This document shows positions 24,664 through 35,811 of a stretch of 64,000 nucleotides of DNA, piece by piece. The DNA is taken from NCBI GenBank assembly GCA_903813345.2, contig CAIIXF020000003.1, forward strand, positions 29,029,248-29,093,247, given 5' to 3'. The stretch's first letter is position 1. Every line of letters begins with the position of its first letter. Source of the stretch: Owenia fusiformis. Lineage: Eukaryota; Annelida; Polychaeta; Sabellida; Oweniidae. The notes below the pieces were generated by a model that saw only the letters and a list, made by a program, of their open reading frames with translations, searched no databases and was not told where the DNA came from. The translations under genes and the position numbers were made by a program.

Positions 24664-25660
24664 GAATTATACATTATTTCAAGATGGTGCGACTGTATTT
24701 TGTTTGATATGAGCTTCAAAGGATTTAACAGTTTTTGAACTTTATTAGACAGATAGTTTATATGGTCATTAAAAGTCAAATTCTCATCTAAGATGAAACC
24801 CAGGTGCTTGTGTGATTGCTTTTGGGGGATCATTTCACCATCAAAGTAAAGCGGAGACATTTGAATATTTTTTGTCGGGTTGAGCGAAAAACTAAATGAG
24901 CACTTTTAGATGCTTTAAATTTCAATTGCCAGGTTCTAGACCATGCACTTAAAAGATTTAGGTCATTCTGGAGTTGGCCAGTTTGATTACCAGAAGGGTG
25001 AAAGAAAGAGTATAAGGAGGTATCATCTGCATAGATAAAAGTTTTCGAGGTCAGAGTGTCAGGGAGGTCATTTATGTATATCAGAAACATCAGGGGTCCG
25101 ATTATGGGGCCCTGAGGCACACCGGAATTTATGAAGTGGTCAGGAGAAAAGTTTGATGTGTGATCATCTACAGTGACACAGACTTTTCGATTTTCTAAGT
25201 AAGAAGAGCAGAGGTCGGCTAATTTACCTTGAATTCCATATGATTTCATCTTGTGAATGAGTAAGTTATGCGGTACAGTATCAAAAGCAGACGCCACATC
25301 TAAATAAACAGAATTAACACAGTTACCCTTTTCCATTTCGTTAAAGATATAGTCAGTTATTGCTAAAAGTTGTAGCTCAGTGTTGTGTCCTGGAAGAAAT
25401 CCAGATTGAAATTGATAAAGAAGGTTATTTTCAAGTAGATGCGTTAAAATGCGATTATGCACAACTTTTTCAAAAATTTGGGAAAAAGTGCTTAGCAAAG
25501 TAATCGGTCTATAATTCTCAACTTGAGATCTATCAGACTTCTTATGAATTGGAGAAATGTTTCCAAGTTTCCAGCAACTAGGAAATTGGCCACATGCAAA
25601 AATCATGTTAAACAACTTTGATAACTGGAAGGATAATGCTTCCTGGGCTATTTTTGTCAT
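24468..25660 (-). pseudogene. LINE reverse transcriptase, frameshifted
   Basis: The first open segment (25660-24830) contains the RT motifs in order: NYRPITLLSTFSQIFEKVV, QSGFLPGHNTE, SVYLDVASAFDTVPH, SGVPQGPIIGPLMFLIYIND and the catalytic FIYADD (the YADD box). A frameshift near 24840 moves the reading to 24860-24468, which holds LGFILDENLTFNDHI and the C-terminal segment SHFDYCSSIYGSSS found in Jockey/CR1/L2-group elements. A second shift leads to a final piece at 24462-24157 (MFKIVRKEVPYYVHSLFD...). The element could not make an intact enzyme. The clade assignment is approximate. Confidence 0.85.
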
Positions 25661-25800
25661 TCTGTTATTAATTTTGTCAAGACCACAAGCTTTATCGCGA
25701 TCAAAGGACTGGATTATTTGAAGAATTTCATCTGGATTGGTAGATAAATGGTCAATTGATATTCCAGTTCTATTTGGAAAATATTAATTAAAGTTATAAT

Positions 25801-26638
25801 GATTCACAAGTTCATCTAAAATGTTTTCATTTCTCAAAACTAATGATAAAAACAGCGGAACAGTGATAGAAAATAGTACCGTGGGTACTGGGCTCACATG
25901 GTGTTGCTCAAAAGTAAAGATTGGCTAAAATTACAGAAAATAAAAACAAGCCACGGGGTGAACAGAATCGCACCCTTGAACAGAATATACTTTTCGGGAT
26001 GGAAAATTCAAAATGGCCACCTTAACATTTACCCAGACTGCCTCAAAACTAATCAGTTCTAAATTTTCCATAGAAACATCTCTAAAATTTTAGGATAAAT
26101 CCATGAAACCTGTAAACAACCCTCAAGAGACACGTTTTAAGGTATTACTTCACAGTGTATCAGCTTTTTTCCTGAAAAAATCCTGGTAAAAGATATACTG
26201 ATGAATTACAAAATATGTGAAAATTGGAAAGATTGACCGTTTAGTTATTTCTAAAAAAATGTTTTAATTTAACATTGCTCTCAATGGGAAATTCTTTTTT
26301 ATTTTTTAAAACAAGCCTTCACAGACACGGTTTTAGGACGAAAATGGACCTTAAAATGTACCAAGAATACCGAAAAACTAATCGGTTCTAAACTTTTATA
26401 GGTAGAAACATCCCTGAGAATTTGAAATGAATCCCTCAAACGGTTTGGCTGGAAACCTGTAGACAAGCCTTGGCAGACAAGATTTTAGGATGGAAAATCC
26501 AAAATGGCCGCCTTAACATTTACCAGAATGCCGAAAAACTAATCAGTTCTAAACTTTCATAGGTAGAAACATCCCTGAGAACCTGTAGACAAGCCTTGAC
26601 AGACAAGATTTTAGGACAGAAAATCCAAAATGGCCGTT
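25801..26638. repeat. Repeat-rich spacer before block B
   Basis: Its first 80 bp continue the sequence interrupted by the LINE. From about 26010 three or more degenerate units follow, each with GACAAGATTTTAGGA, AAATCCAAAATGGCCG, CCGAAAAACTAATC[A/G]GTTCTAAA and AGGTAGAAACATCCCTGAGA. No coding potential. Confidence 0.65.
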
Positions 26639-26850
26639 TTAATCTAAGTTGTTGACGAGTATATTCTCAGTGTGGCCGGTCATTTTTGCTCATTTTTGCA
26701 AAGCATATATACGTAGTAAGTTTGATGTTCTCTCGAAGGATTTTAAATACCACGATAGTACCGCACGTTTAAGATATCAAAATGGCAATCAAGTAATTTA
26801 GGGATTTAAATGCCCAAAAACTTTATCAGATCTTAGCATTTGTCTACTCT

Positions 26851-27330
26851 CACGCCTAACCATCGGCGTCAAAAATAGCGGAGTACAGTTTTTTGTACGG
26901 TGACGCAAATCGACTTCTTTGAAGCAAAAACTATGACAAGGGTTCTAAAAAATTTAATTTGATGAAAACGAATACGATTTCATGTGAAATAAAAACAGCA
27001 TTCTCTTAGAAATGGTGTTAACTTTCCAATTATGATAAACGTTTTACGAGCATTGTTCGGATTTTTTCTGAGTGAATCGGCCCACATAATCGACCCTTGG
27101 TGAAAAGGTTGTTTTCCACATTTCTTTTAGTTATTATTTTCCCTGCCGTCTGAGAGTATGGATTATTTTTATGAGAATATGTATTTGTTAAATACACATT
27201 TTAGAACGGGCGAAGATTCAGCAAATAACCATTCATTGTGTAAGATCAGATTTGTACGGTGACGCATAAGCTGTACGGTGACGATTCATTATAATTTGTG
27301 AGAAGTAATATAAAGAACTCATATTATTTA
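26851..27330 (+). repeat. Left terminal inverted repeat of the 7.5-kb element
   Basis: Pairs with 33850-34347 on the opposite strand. Shared blocks include AGCAAAAACTAT, AAAACAGCATTCTCTTAGAA, TCGGCCCACATAATCGA, CTGAGAGTATGGAT and CTGTACGGTGACGATTC. TGTACGGTGACG occurs three times here and is the likely subterminal binding motif. Confidence 0.85.
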
Positions 27331-28055
27331 CTTCAAATCACATAAGTTTTGGTGTGGAAGTTCAAATGTTGTTCCAGTCAAGTATCCCTCGTATAAATGT
27401 TGTCAAACTGATCAGTATCAAGCGAACGTTACTGCAGTCACTTTCGCATTAAAGATGGCCTTTAGTTTTCTTCGAATTAAACTTCTTTATAGTTTGCGTT
27501 ATGCTTTCATGAACTAAATGAGACTAACCTTATACGAAATTGAAACCCCAGCGTATGATCATTTGTTCATATATAGTGCATGGGCGCCACAGTTCAACGA
27601 TATCTTCCACCGCTTAAAATGGAAGTTTACTGGAAATGTATGATACGGTAAGAATCATGATACCAAAAACTCAGTATATTTGTTGCTATGTTGTTTTTAA
27701 ACAAGTGATGTCACAGGGAAATCTCATCTTGCACGTGTGACTTTTTAGGATGAAAGATGCAACATCTTGCATGGGGTAAAGATGGCTGTAGGCTGTCTTT
27801 GTTAGAGAAAAGCCTGGTTTAGTTCAAATGATATCAAAGCATATCGTCAACTCTCAAATAGTTTATTCCATGAAAACTAAAAATATTGAAATTAATACTT
27901 CCTGTCCACCGTCTTCAATGCGAAGGCGCTTGATACTTACCAGTGATAATGTACATGTAGATCTGACACGTCTTTACCTCTTGTTCAAACAGTAAGCTTG
28001 GAGCTTAGTATTTAATCCTTATCAGAAATGAACAGCTAAGGCCACCGGGGTACTA
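27331..28055. other. Unique spacer inside the 7.5-kb element
   Basis: No coding frame or repeat recognised between the left TIR and the 91-bp array. Confidence 0.4.
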
Positions 28056-28056
28056 C

Positions 28057-29325
28057 ATGCCATGTGCACCAAGTACAATTAGCATCTTGCCAAGTACGAA
28101 GTATACATGTTGCCCAGCATGTGGACCAAGTTACAAGTCACATGCTGCCAAGTCCCATATTCAAAATTTTCGAAGTCTTAATGATAAACCTCGCATGTGC
28201 AGCATGTGGACCAAGTTAGCAAGTGACATGGTACCATGTTGCATGTTCAAATAGCATCTTGTCAAGTTTAAACTATACATCTCGCATGTGCAGCATGTGG
28301 ACCAAGTTAGCAAGTGACATGCTGCCATGTTACATGTTCAAATAGCATCTTGCCAAGTTTAAACTATACATCTTGCATGTGCAGCATGTGGACCAAGTTA
28401 GCAAGTGACATGGTACCATGTTGCATGTTCAAATAGCATCTTGCCAAGTTTAAACTATATATCTCGCATGTGCTGCATGTGGACCAAGTTAGCAAGTGAC
28501 ATGCTGCCATGTTGCATGTTCAAATAGCATCTTGCCAAGTTTAAACTATACATCTCGCATGTGCAGCATGTGGACCAAGTTAGCAAGTGACATGCTACCA
28601 TGTTGCATGTTCAAATAGCATCTTGCCAAGTTTAAACTATACATCTCGCATGTGCTGCATGTGGACCAAGTTAGCAAGTGACATGCTGCCATGTTGCATG
28701 TTCAAATAGCATCTTGCCAAGTTTAAACTGTACATCTCGCATGTGCAGCATGTGGACCAAGTTAGCAAGTGACATGTTACCATGTTGCATGTTGAAATAG
28801 CATATTGCCAAGTTTAAACTATACAACTCGCATGTGCAGCATGTGGACCAAGTTGCCAAGTGACATGGTACCATGTTGCATGTACAGATAGCATCTTGCC
28901 AAGTTTAAACTATACATCTCGTCTCGCATGTGCAGCATGTGGACCAAGTTAGCAAGTGACATGCTACCATGTTGCATGTTGAAATAGCATCTTGCCAAGT
29001 TTAAACTATACAACTCGCATGTGCAGCATGTGGACCAAGTTGCCAAGTGACATGGTACCATGTTGCATGTACAAATAGCATCTTGCCAAGTTTAAACTAT
29101 ACAGCTCGCATGTGCAGCATGTGGACCAAGTTGCCAAGTGACATGGTACCATGTTGCATGTACAGATAGCATCTTGCCACGTTTAAACCATACGACTCAC
29201 ATGTGCAGCATGTGGACCAAGTTGCCAAGTGGCATGCTGCCATGTTGCATGTTCGAATAGCATCTTGCCAAGTTTCAACTATACATCTCTCATGTGCAGC
29301 ATGTGGATCAAGTTCCAAAATGACA
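28057..29325. repeat. 91-bp satellite array
   Basis: About 14 tandem units with a period of 91 bp measured between successive CATGTGCAGCATGTGGACCA motifs (28194, 28285, 28376 and so on). Each unit also has AGCAAGTGACATG, CCATGTTGCATGTTCAAATA, GCATCTTGCCAAGTTTAAAC and TATACATCTCG. The first two units (28057-28190) and the last are degenerate. The unit is rich in CATG. Long open frames on the minus strand only reflect the repeat. Confidence 0.95.
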
Positions 29326-31020
29326 CGTTTGTTTATTTGGAATGGGAAATTAAATGATAAAATATATTTTTAAACTAAAAAGTTTGTTTAATGAACGGTA
29401 AAACGAATGAAATGAACACAAATTTGGAAAATGTAATTTAAAAAATGGTAAATTGGTATATAAGTTTGAGCTTTGTAGTAAGCATATGAAGAAATCATCC
29501 TCTACAATATTCTTGGTTAGCTGACCACTAACTCCCGGGCACTGACTACATTTGTATTCTGCCACTCTCAGGCCAGTAGTCAGCTTTTACCAGGGAGGGA
29601 AGCAGGGGGGAGGGCTGTTTTTAAAGAATTCCATGAGGGATTTGACTTTTCCTTTGCATTATACCTTAGAATTCACACATGTAAAATGTTTCAATATGAT
29701 AATAATAGATTACTAACTTTATGTTCTCATAAAACAAAAATAGATTGCAGAGAATAATTTATTATGTAGAGATGATTTTATTATGGAATAATTGTGAAGT
29801 AATAAACTTGTTAATGTTACAAAGCTATGAACAGCATATTACTGTATCATATACAATTATTCTAACACAATTCTAAACACATGTGAACATTATAGTATCC
29901 TTGTATTAATGTTCCAATCTGAGTGTCAGTTAGTTCACTAAGTAGGCTCCCTGGTCAGAAACATCTTGAATTCTTGAATAAGTAGAAATAAGAATATAAC
30001 TGTATTTATGTAGAATTGAAAATCTGTATATCTGCAAATATAGAACATTTACCATTGCCCATGAGTTTTCTGCTCTGTAGAAAGACCATAAATGCACATC
30101 TTTATGAATTTATATAATCAATAGCACTTTAAGTCCCCATATAAGGTCTAAATCACTTTGGCTTATACTGTAGTCTTACTCAGTGTTATATGGAAGAATG
30201 TGAAACTTATTTTAATTGCTAATTATGAATTTATATAAAACTAACTTTTATAACTAACTTTTAGAGATCACATATATATTCTAATAAGCGATAATTCAAA
30301 CCAATGCATAGCATTCATCCTCACATGATTTTGGTGAAAAATTAAGAAAATTGGTTCAAGAATAGGCGAGAAATGAACTCGTCAATGCTTTAAAATGGTT
30401 CAGAGAAAAATGCATTTCAAAATTTCTTCTTTCCTCCCGTATTTTTGATTGAAATCTCCCTTAATCTACCGTGTTTGAGCTAAATCTACAGTCAGTAACC
30501 TTGATTATTGGACTTCTTTCTTTTACTTTCAGTTTTACAGCAGGGAAATGTATATTTTCTGTAAAAACTGAGCGAGCAAAGGAACCCTCATAATACTTGT
30601 TCAGGGCCAACTTACATCATGGGCTTTTAATAATCAGCCTGATTACTCATTAATTTTTGTCATATTCTTTTGTTTTCCCATTTCATTTGACTAAATGAAC
30701 TTTCATTTAACTTTTATTCACCATAACCTCGTTCAAAACCAATTTCAGGTTGGCAGGTCTGACGTTAGTTGCAAAATATTTTTGATATGCTAAACCATTG
30801 AAGTGGCGCATCATTAAAAAAAATTCAACTTTTATTTGAAAAATGGCGGGAAATTTGATAACGAGAAATGAAAAAATTCAAAAAATGAATTTAACCCTTA
30901 CCCCAAAAAATGAATTTAACCCTAAGACCATGAATATGTGTGTCAAAAATGTAAAATAAATTAAAAAATGAATTCCATAAATAAATAAATTTTTCTATGT
31001 CAAAATATAAAAAAAAAAAT
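29326..31020. other. AT-rich spacer inside the 7.5-kb element
   Basis: About 1.7 kb with no coding frame, no tandem repeat and no recognised element. The last 150 bp repeat AAAAAATGAATTTAACCCT. Confidence 0.45.
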
Positions 31021-32885
31021 TTAATTCTAACCTTAACCCTAACCCTAACCATCCCCAACCCTATTAAACCAGATGGAGTTTTAAATGATTACCTAACCCT
31101 GACCTACCCACTGAGGACACAGGACGCGTACCAGACCCTAATGATACAGGGTCTACTTGGCAGGAGCAGCGATCGCTATCAGTAGGGTCTGGCACATGAA
31201 CACCGCTCCTGCAAAGAGAAATGAGTTAACCGTAGCCTTAACCCTAACCCTAATTACCAACCCCAACCCTATCAAACCAGATGGAGTTTTAAATGATTAC
31301 CTAACCCTGACCTACCCACTGAGGACACAGGACGCGTACTAGACCCTAATGATACAGGGTCCAATTGGCAGGAGCGGTAATCACATACCAGACCCTAATG
31401 ATACAGAGTCCACTTGGCAGGAGCAGCGTTCGCATACCAGACCCTAATGATACAAGATCCACTTGGCAGGAGCGGCAATTGTGTACCAGTCCCTAAATAG
31501 TAATGATACAGGGTCCACTTGGCAGGAGCGGCGTTTGCATACCAGACCCTAATGATACAGGATCTACTTAGCAGGAGCAGCGATCCCTAACCAACCCTAT
31601 TAAACCAGATGGGGTTTTAAATGATTACCTAACCCTGAACTACCCACTGAGGACACAGGACACGTACCAGACCCTAATGATACAGGAACCACTTTGCAGG
31701 AGCGGCGATCGTGTCCCAGACCCTAATGATAGAGGGTCCACTTGGCAGGAGCGGCATTCGTGTACCAGACCCTAATGATACAGGGTCCACTTGGCAGGAG
31801 CGGCGATCGTGTACCAGACCCTAATGATAGAGGGTCCACTTGGCAGGAGCGGCATTCGTGTACCAGACCCTAATGATACAAGGTTCACTTTGCAGGAGCA
31901 GCGATCGCTATCAGTAGGGTCTGGCACATGAACACCGCTCCTGCAAAGTGAAATGAGTTTAAACCGTAACCTCAAGCCACCCTAACCAACCCTATTAAAC
32001 CAGATGGGGTTTTAAATGATTACCTAACCCTGACCTACCCACTGAGGACACAGGACACGTACCAGACCCTAATGATACAGGGTCCACTTGGCAGGAGCAG
32101 CGTTCGCATACCAGACCCTAATGATACAAGATCCACTTGGCAGGAGCGGCAATTGTGTACCAGACCCTAATGATACAGGGTCCACTTGGCAGGAGCGGCG
32201 TTTGCATACCAGACCCTAATGATACAGGATCTACTTAGCAGGAGCAGCTATCCCTAACCAACCCTATTAAACCAGATGGGGTTTTAAATGATTACCTAAC
32301 CCTGAACTACCCACTGAGGACACAGGACGCGTATCAGACCCTAATGATACAGGGTCCACTTGGCAGGAGCGGCGATCATGTACCAGACCCTAATGATAGA
32401 GGGTCCACTTGGCAGGAGCGGCATTCGTGTACCAGACCCTAATGATACAAGGTTCACTTTGCAGGAGCAGCGATCGCTATCAATAGGGTCTGGCACATGA
32501 ACGCCGCTCCTGCAAAGTGAAATGAGTTTAAACCGTAACCTCAACCCACCCTAACCAACCCTATTAAACCAGATGGGGTTTTAAATGATTACCTAACCCT
32601 GACCTACCCACTGAGGACACAGGACACGTACCAGACCCTAATGATACAGGAACCACTTTGCAGGAGCGGCGATCGTGTCCCAGACCCTAATGATAGAGGG
32701 TCCACTTGGCAGGAGCGGCATTCGTGTACCAGACCCTAATGATACGAGGTCAACTTGGCAGGAGCTGCGATTGCGTACCAGACCCTAATGATACAGGGTC
32801 AACTTGGCAGGAGCGGTGATCACATACCAAACCCTAATGATAAAGTGTCCACTTGGCAGGAGCAGCGTTCACGGTTCACGTACAT
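31021..32885. repeat. Telomere-motif / 49-bp hairpin repeat array
   Basis: Begins with a few AACCCT units (31029-31062). The rest alternates two modules. One is a 49-bp unit ACCAGACCCTAATGATACAG + GGTCCACTTGGCAGGAGCGGCG, in which GACCCT and AGGGTC form an inverted pair. The other is a longer module AACCCTATTAAACCAGATGG, GTTTTAAATGATTACC, TAACCCTGACCTACCCACTG, seen at about 31055, 31265, 31595, 31990, 32262 and 32560. Three inverted joints (about 31160-31215, 31890-31950, 32460-32520) read TTTGCAGGAGC ... GCTCCTGCAAA. Confidence 0.92.
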
Positions 32886-33849
32886 CTTTTATTGACTCAG
32901 ATGTCATCACAATGACATATTAGTCAGTACAATGTACAATATACAAAAATAACTTAGACTAAACTAACTACAAAATACAAAATGTAAACAACATGACAAA
33001 TGCAAAAATATAAGTTATGAGTCAAGTTTTAAATACAGCATAAGAAAATGTAAAATATCAGTGTGTTGTATCATTGACACAATGTTCATCCAACACATAT
33101 ACAATGTATGAATTAAAGATCATTGCCAGGATCAATAAATGACTATGTCTGTTGAACTTGGCAACATGCACACATGGCACCACCAACATTTCTGGTACAT
33201 GGTACAGATGCTAATACAAGATGGCAAGTGGAACCATGTTGAGCATTAATAGACATTATTATAACATGGACATCCAACATGCCATGCTACAGCCAATAGC
33301 CATATTTATCACATGACAACATGCTGTACTTGGTAAGTTGTGAACTTGGGATCACTTGAATCAAGGTACTTGGCACACATGCAAATATAAGATGGCAAGT
33401 ATGCCAATGCAACATGTATAAATCAACATGCACATCCAACATGCGAACATGGCAGTACTCACAAATTCTGATACATGTACACATGCTAAAACAAGATGCC
33501 ATGTCCAACCAAAATAGTACATGTTCCAATCTAGAATAAATCTTGAATTATCACTTGCACATTCAACATGCCATGTTGAGCCAGTTGCTCTGTCTTTCAC
33601 ATGCTAGACCAGTAGCATCTTGTCAGAAAGGTACTTGCTAAAATATTGCCATGTTACAAACAAGTATATGCCAAGTGACTGCATCTTGTAGATATTACCA
33701 CTTGGCAACATGGCAGAACATGGCATGTTTGGACCCGGTGGCCATAAATGGAAATGAATGGAAACATAAGAATTGATCTTTTTCAATGTTGAATGGGATA
33801 CAACATTTGAATTCCACACAAAAACTCATGGAATCTTAAGCTTATACTG
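32886..33849. other. AT-rich and CATG-rich tail inside the 7.5-kb element
   Basis: From about 33150 to 33740 the words AACATGG, ACATGCCATG, ACTTGGCAA and CAAGATGGCAAGT are frequent, reminiscent of the 91-bp unit, possibly in inverted orientation, but without a clear period. It may be decayed satellite. Confidence 0.45.
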
Positions 33850-34347
33850 AGCTCATATATTACGTTTCATAAATTCTAAGGAATCGTCACCGTACAGCAG
33901 ATGCGTCATCATACAGATTTGATCTTTTTTAAATATATACAGTGAATGATTATTTGCCAAATCTTCATCTGTTCTAAAATGTGTAGATAACAAATACCTA
34001 TTCTCATAAAAATGATCCATACTCTCAGACGACAGGGAAAATAATAATCAAACGAAAAGCGAAAAAACAACATTTTTCTCTCGAGTCGATTATGTGGGCC
34101 GATCCAGTCAGAAAAAATCCGAGCAGTGGTCGAAAAACTTTTATCATAATTAGAAAGTTAAAACCATTTCTAAGAGAATGCTGTTTTTATTACACCCGAA
34201 ATCGTATTTATTTTCATCTAATTAATTTTTTTAAAACCCTCATTATAGTTTTTGCTTCAAGTTAATTTTCGTCACCGTACAGAAACCTGTACTACTGTAT
34301 TTTTTGACGCTGTACGGTGACGCCTGCTTACGCGATGGTTAGGCGTG
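33850..34347 (-). repeat. Right terminal inverted repeat of the 7.5-kb element
   Basis: Reverse-complement partner of 26851-27330. CGTCACCGTACAG (or its complement) occurs at about 33886, 34270 and 34310. Identity with the left arm is high but clearly imperfect, so the element is not brand new. Confidence 0.85.
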
Positions 34348-34352
34348 ACTCT

Positions 34353-35390
34353 TGAATCTGTAATAATTTCAAGAAATGGGAGCTCTGTTCAGGAAGAAAT
34401 TTTCAAGATGGCCACCAAATTTCAAACTGGTCGCCATTTTTCATTAGAAAAGTAATATTTGATAACTTGAATACCATTTATAGAATTTGGTCAAAAGTGT
34501 ACAGGCTAGATTTATGTCTTATGGGCAAAGGACCTCTGCTAAAGCAGATTTGATATGGCTGCTCATTTCAAAAATGGCTGCCAACAAATTTAGTTTAATT
34601 GTTATAAGTTGATGCTTTAGGGACGTAGGACTCTGCTCAAGAAGGAATATTCAGGACGGCTGCTCAATTCCAATTGGCCGCCATAGCAATTTTATTCAAA
34701 TTCCAAATGCTAATGACATCCAAGGTCAAAGAACCTCTGCTCAAGAATGAATTTCGATAAATAAGTGATAGGGCCAAAATGCCCTGATACGTCACTTCCG
34801 CTGAGTAGAAAAACGTAGTTTTCAAAAATAAATGTAGTCCCAACACAATTGTGATCATGACGAGTCAGTAAGCTAGGCACAGTTGTCATCTTTTTGCAAT
34901 GACAACATGCAATTTACTCAGAAAATGCGCTTATTTGGGTTATCTGAAGGAAAATTTCGAGTCAAGTGGCGTATTAATTTTGCCTTCATTTTTGTGAATT
35001 TCAATTTCTGTCGGCAGGGAGAGGGGGCCTAGTGTCACAATTGACCAATTATTTCAAAAAGTAGATGTTTGGCCCCTATTGAGTTTAGTGTGAAAATGTA
35101 GTTTAGACATAGCTTTAGAACCTCAGATAGGCCAGTGAGGCCACATAAATCCATAACTTGAGATAAAGGATCCCCTATTAGCATGCGACAGGATATACAT
35201 GTAGCAGTGCATGAACTCAGAACACGTTGGGACACATGGTTTTTCACATTGTGCGTTCAATCTGAACGAATGACATAAAGGCCTTTATTCAAAACAAAAT
35301 AAGAACGAATGATTGAAAGACTCTGAAAAAAGTAAATTTTCTTGATAGCCTACGTTGTATTGGCTGTTTTCATACAATAACAGAATTATG
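34353..35390. other. Block B flank between the 7.5-kb element and receptor B
   Basis: The first 150 bp match block A (13035-13190); the rest is specific to block B, where block A instead has the GGCCGCCATTTT array. No gene recognised. Confidence 0.45.
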
Positions 35391-35518
35391 TACACTGTCC
35401 AGCTTCATAAAAAGATATAAGCTTGCCCAGAATTCATAGCTGAACCTTTCACCATGCTTAAATGATTTCAAGAGGTTAATCTTTTAATAGATATATCTTC
35501 ATCTATGAATTCTGGGCC

Positions 35519-35687
35519 GGTGTGAAAGAAATGATGGTCCCCCAGGGATTATGGTCCCCTTTCTTAACGGCCCTTACTGGCCCTGACTGTGTATAAGATA
35601 ATGGGGGAAAGAGTTGTATTTAGGTTACCATATAAATCAATGGAGACTAGGACCATAATTTGATAGGACCTCCTACCCTTTTACACC
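35519..35687. mobile_element. 169-bp insertion upstream of receptor B
   Basis: Inverted ends GGTGTGAAAG and CTTTTACACC. Block A has the site without it (CTGGGCCGAGTTACATCTTC, about 13942), so it inserted after the duplication and split the 31-bp repeat pair, about 125-290 bp before the receptor start codon. Confidence 0.85.
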
Positions 35688-35811
35688 TGGTTACATCTTC
35701 GTCTATGCCATTCTGGGCCGGGTTATTCCAGCACTTATCATAAAGAATACATGTTGATCGGAGCAAGAGAAGGAAACTTCAAGTATTGATTGAAATACAA
35801 AGAAGGAAAAT

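Larger units (their letters stand above)
22811..25785 (-). mobile_element. 5'-truncated non-LTR retrotransposon (LINE)
   Basis: Minus-strand element with its A-rich tail at the left (a T-run at 22811-22819 on +). It is flanked by a perfect 15-bp target duplication, AATTAAAGTTATAAT (22796-22810 and 25786-25800). It carries a reverse transcriptase but no endonuclease domain, so it is truncated at the 5' end. The paralogous sequence near 48120 (opposite orientation) has a single near-copy of the target site and no insertion, confirming the borders. Confidence 0.93.
26851..34347. mobile_element. 7.5-kb long-TIR DNA element with satellite interior
   Basis: The element begins CACGCCTAACCATCG and ends CGATGGTTAGGCGTG, a perfect 15-bp inverted terminus. 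It is flanked by the 5-bp duplication ACTCT (26846-26850, 34348-34352). Block A has the uninterrupted site (TGTCTACTCTTG at about 13032-13044). The inverted repeat continues inward for roughly 480 bp with scattered differences (about 26851-27330 and 33850-34347); both arms contain repeated CTGTACGGTGACG motifs. Inside are a 91-bp satellite, a telomere-motif/hairpin array and AT-rich spacers; no transposase frame is seen. It must be non-autonomous or derived. The 5-bp duplication and CAC start recall Transib-like elements, but the terminus does not match their CACNNTG heptamer, so the superfamily is undecided. Confidence 0.9.

Noticed and set aside
28057-29325. Regular 91-bp repeats considered as a CRISPR-like array or a repeated protein gene
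   Set aside because: Units are contiguous without unique spacers, the genome is animal, and minus-strand frames merely follow the repeat.
31029-31062. CCCTAA run as evidence of a chromosome end
   Set aside because: Only a few units, embedded in a mobile element with ordinary genes on both sides.
26851-34347. Assignment of the 7.5-kb element to Transib/ProtoRAG
   Set aside because: The 5-bp TSD and CAC start fit, but the terminus CACGCCT lacks the CACNNTG heptamer pattern and no transposase is present.
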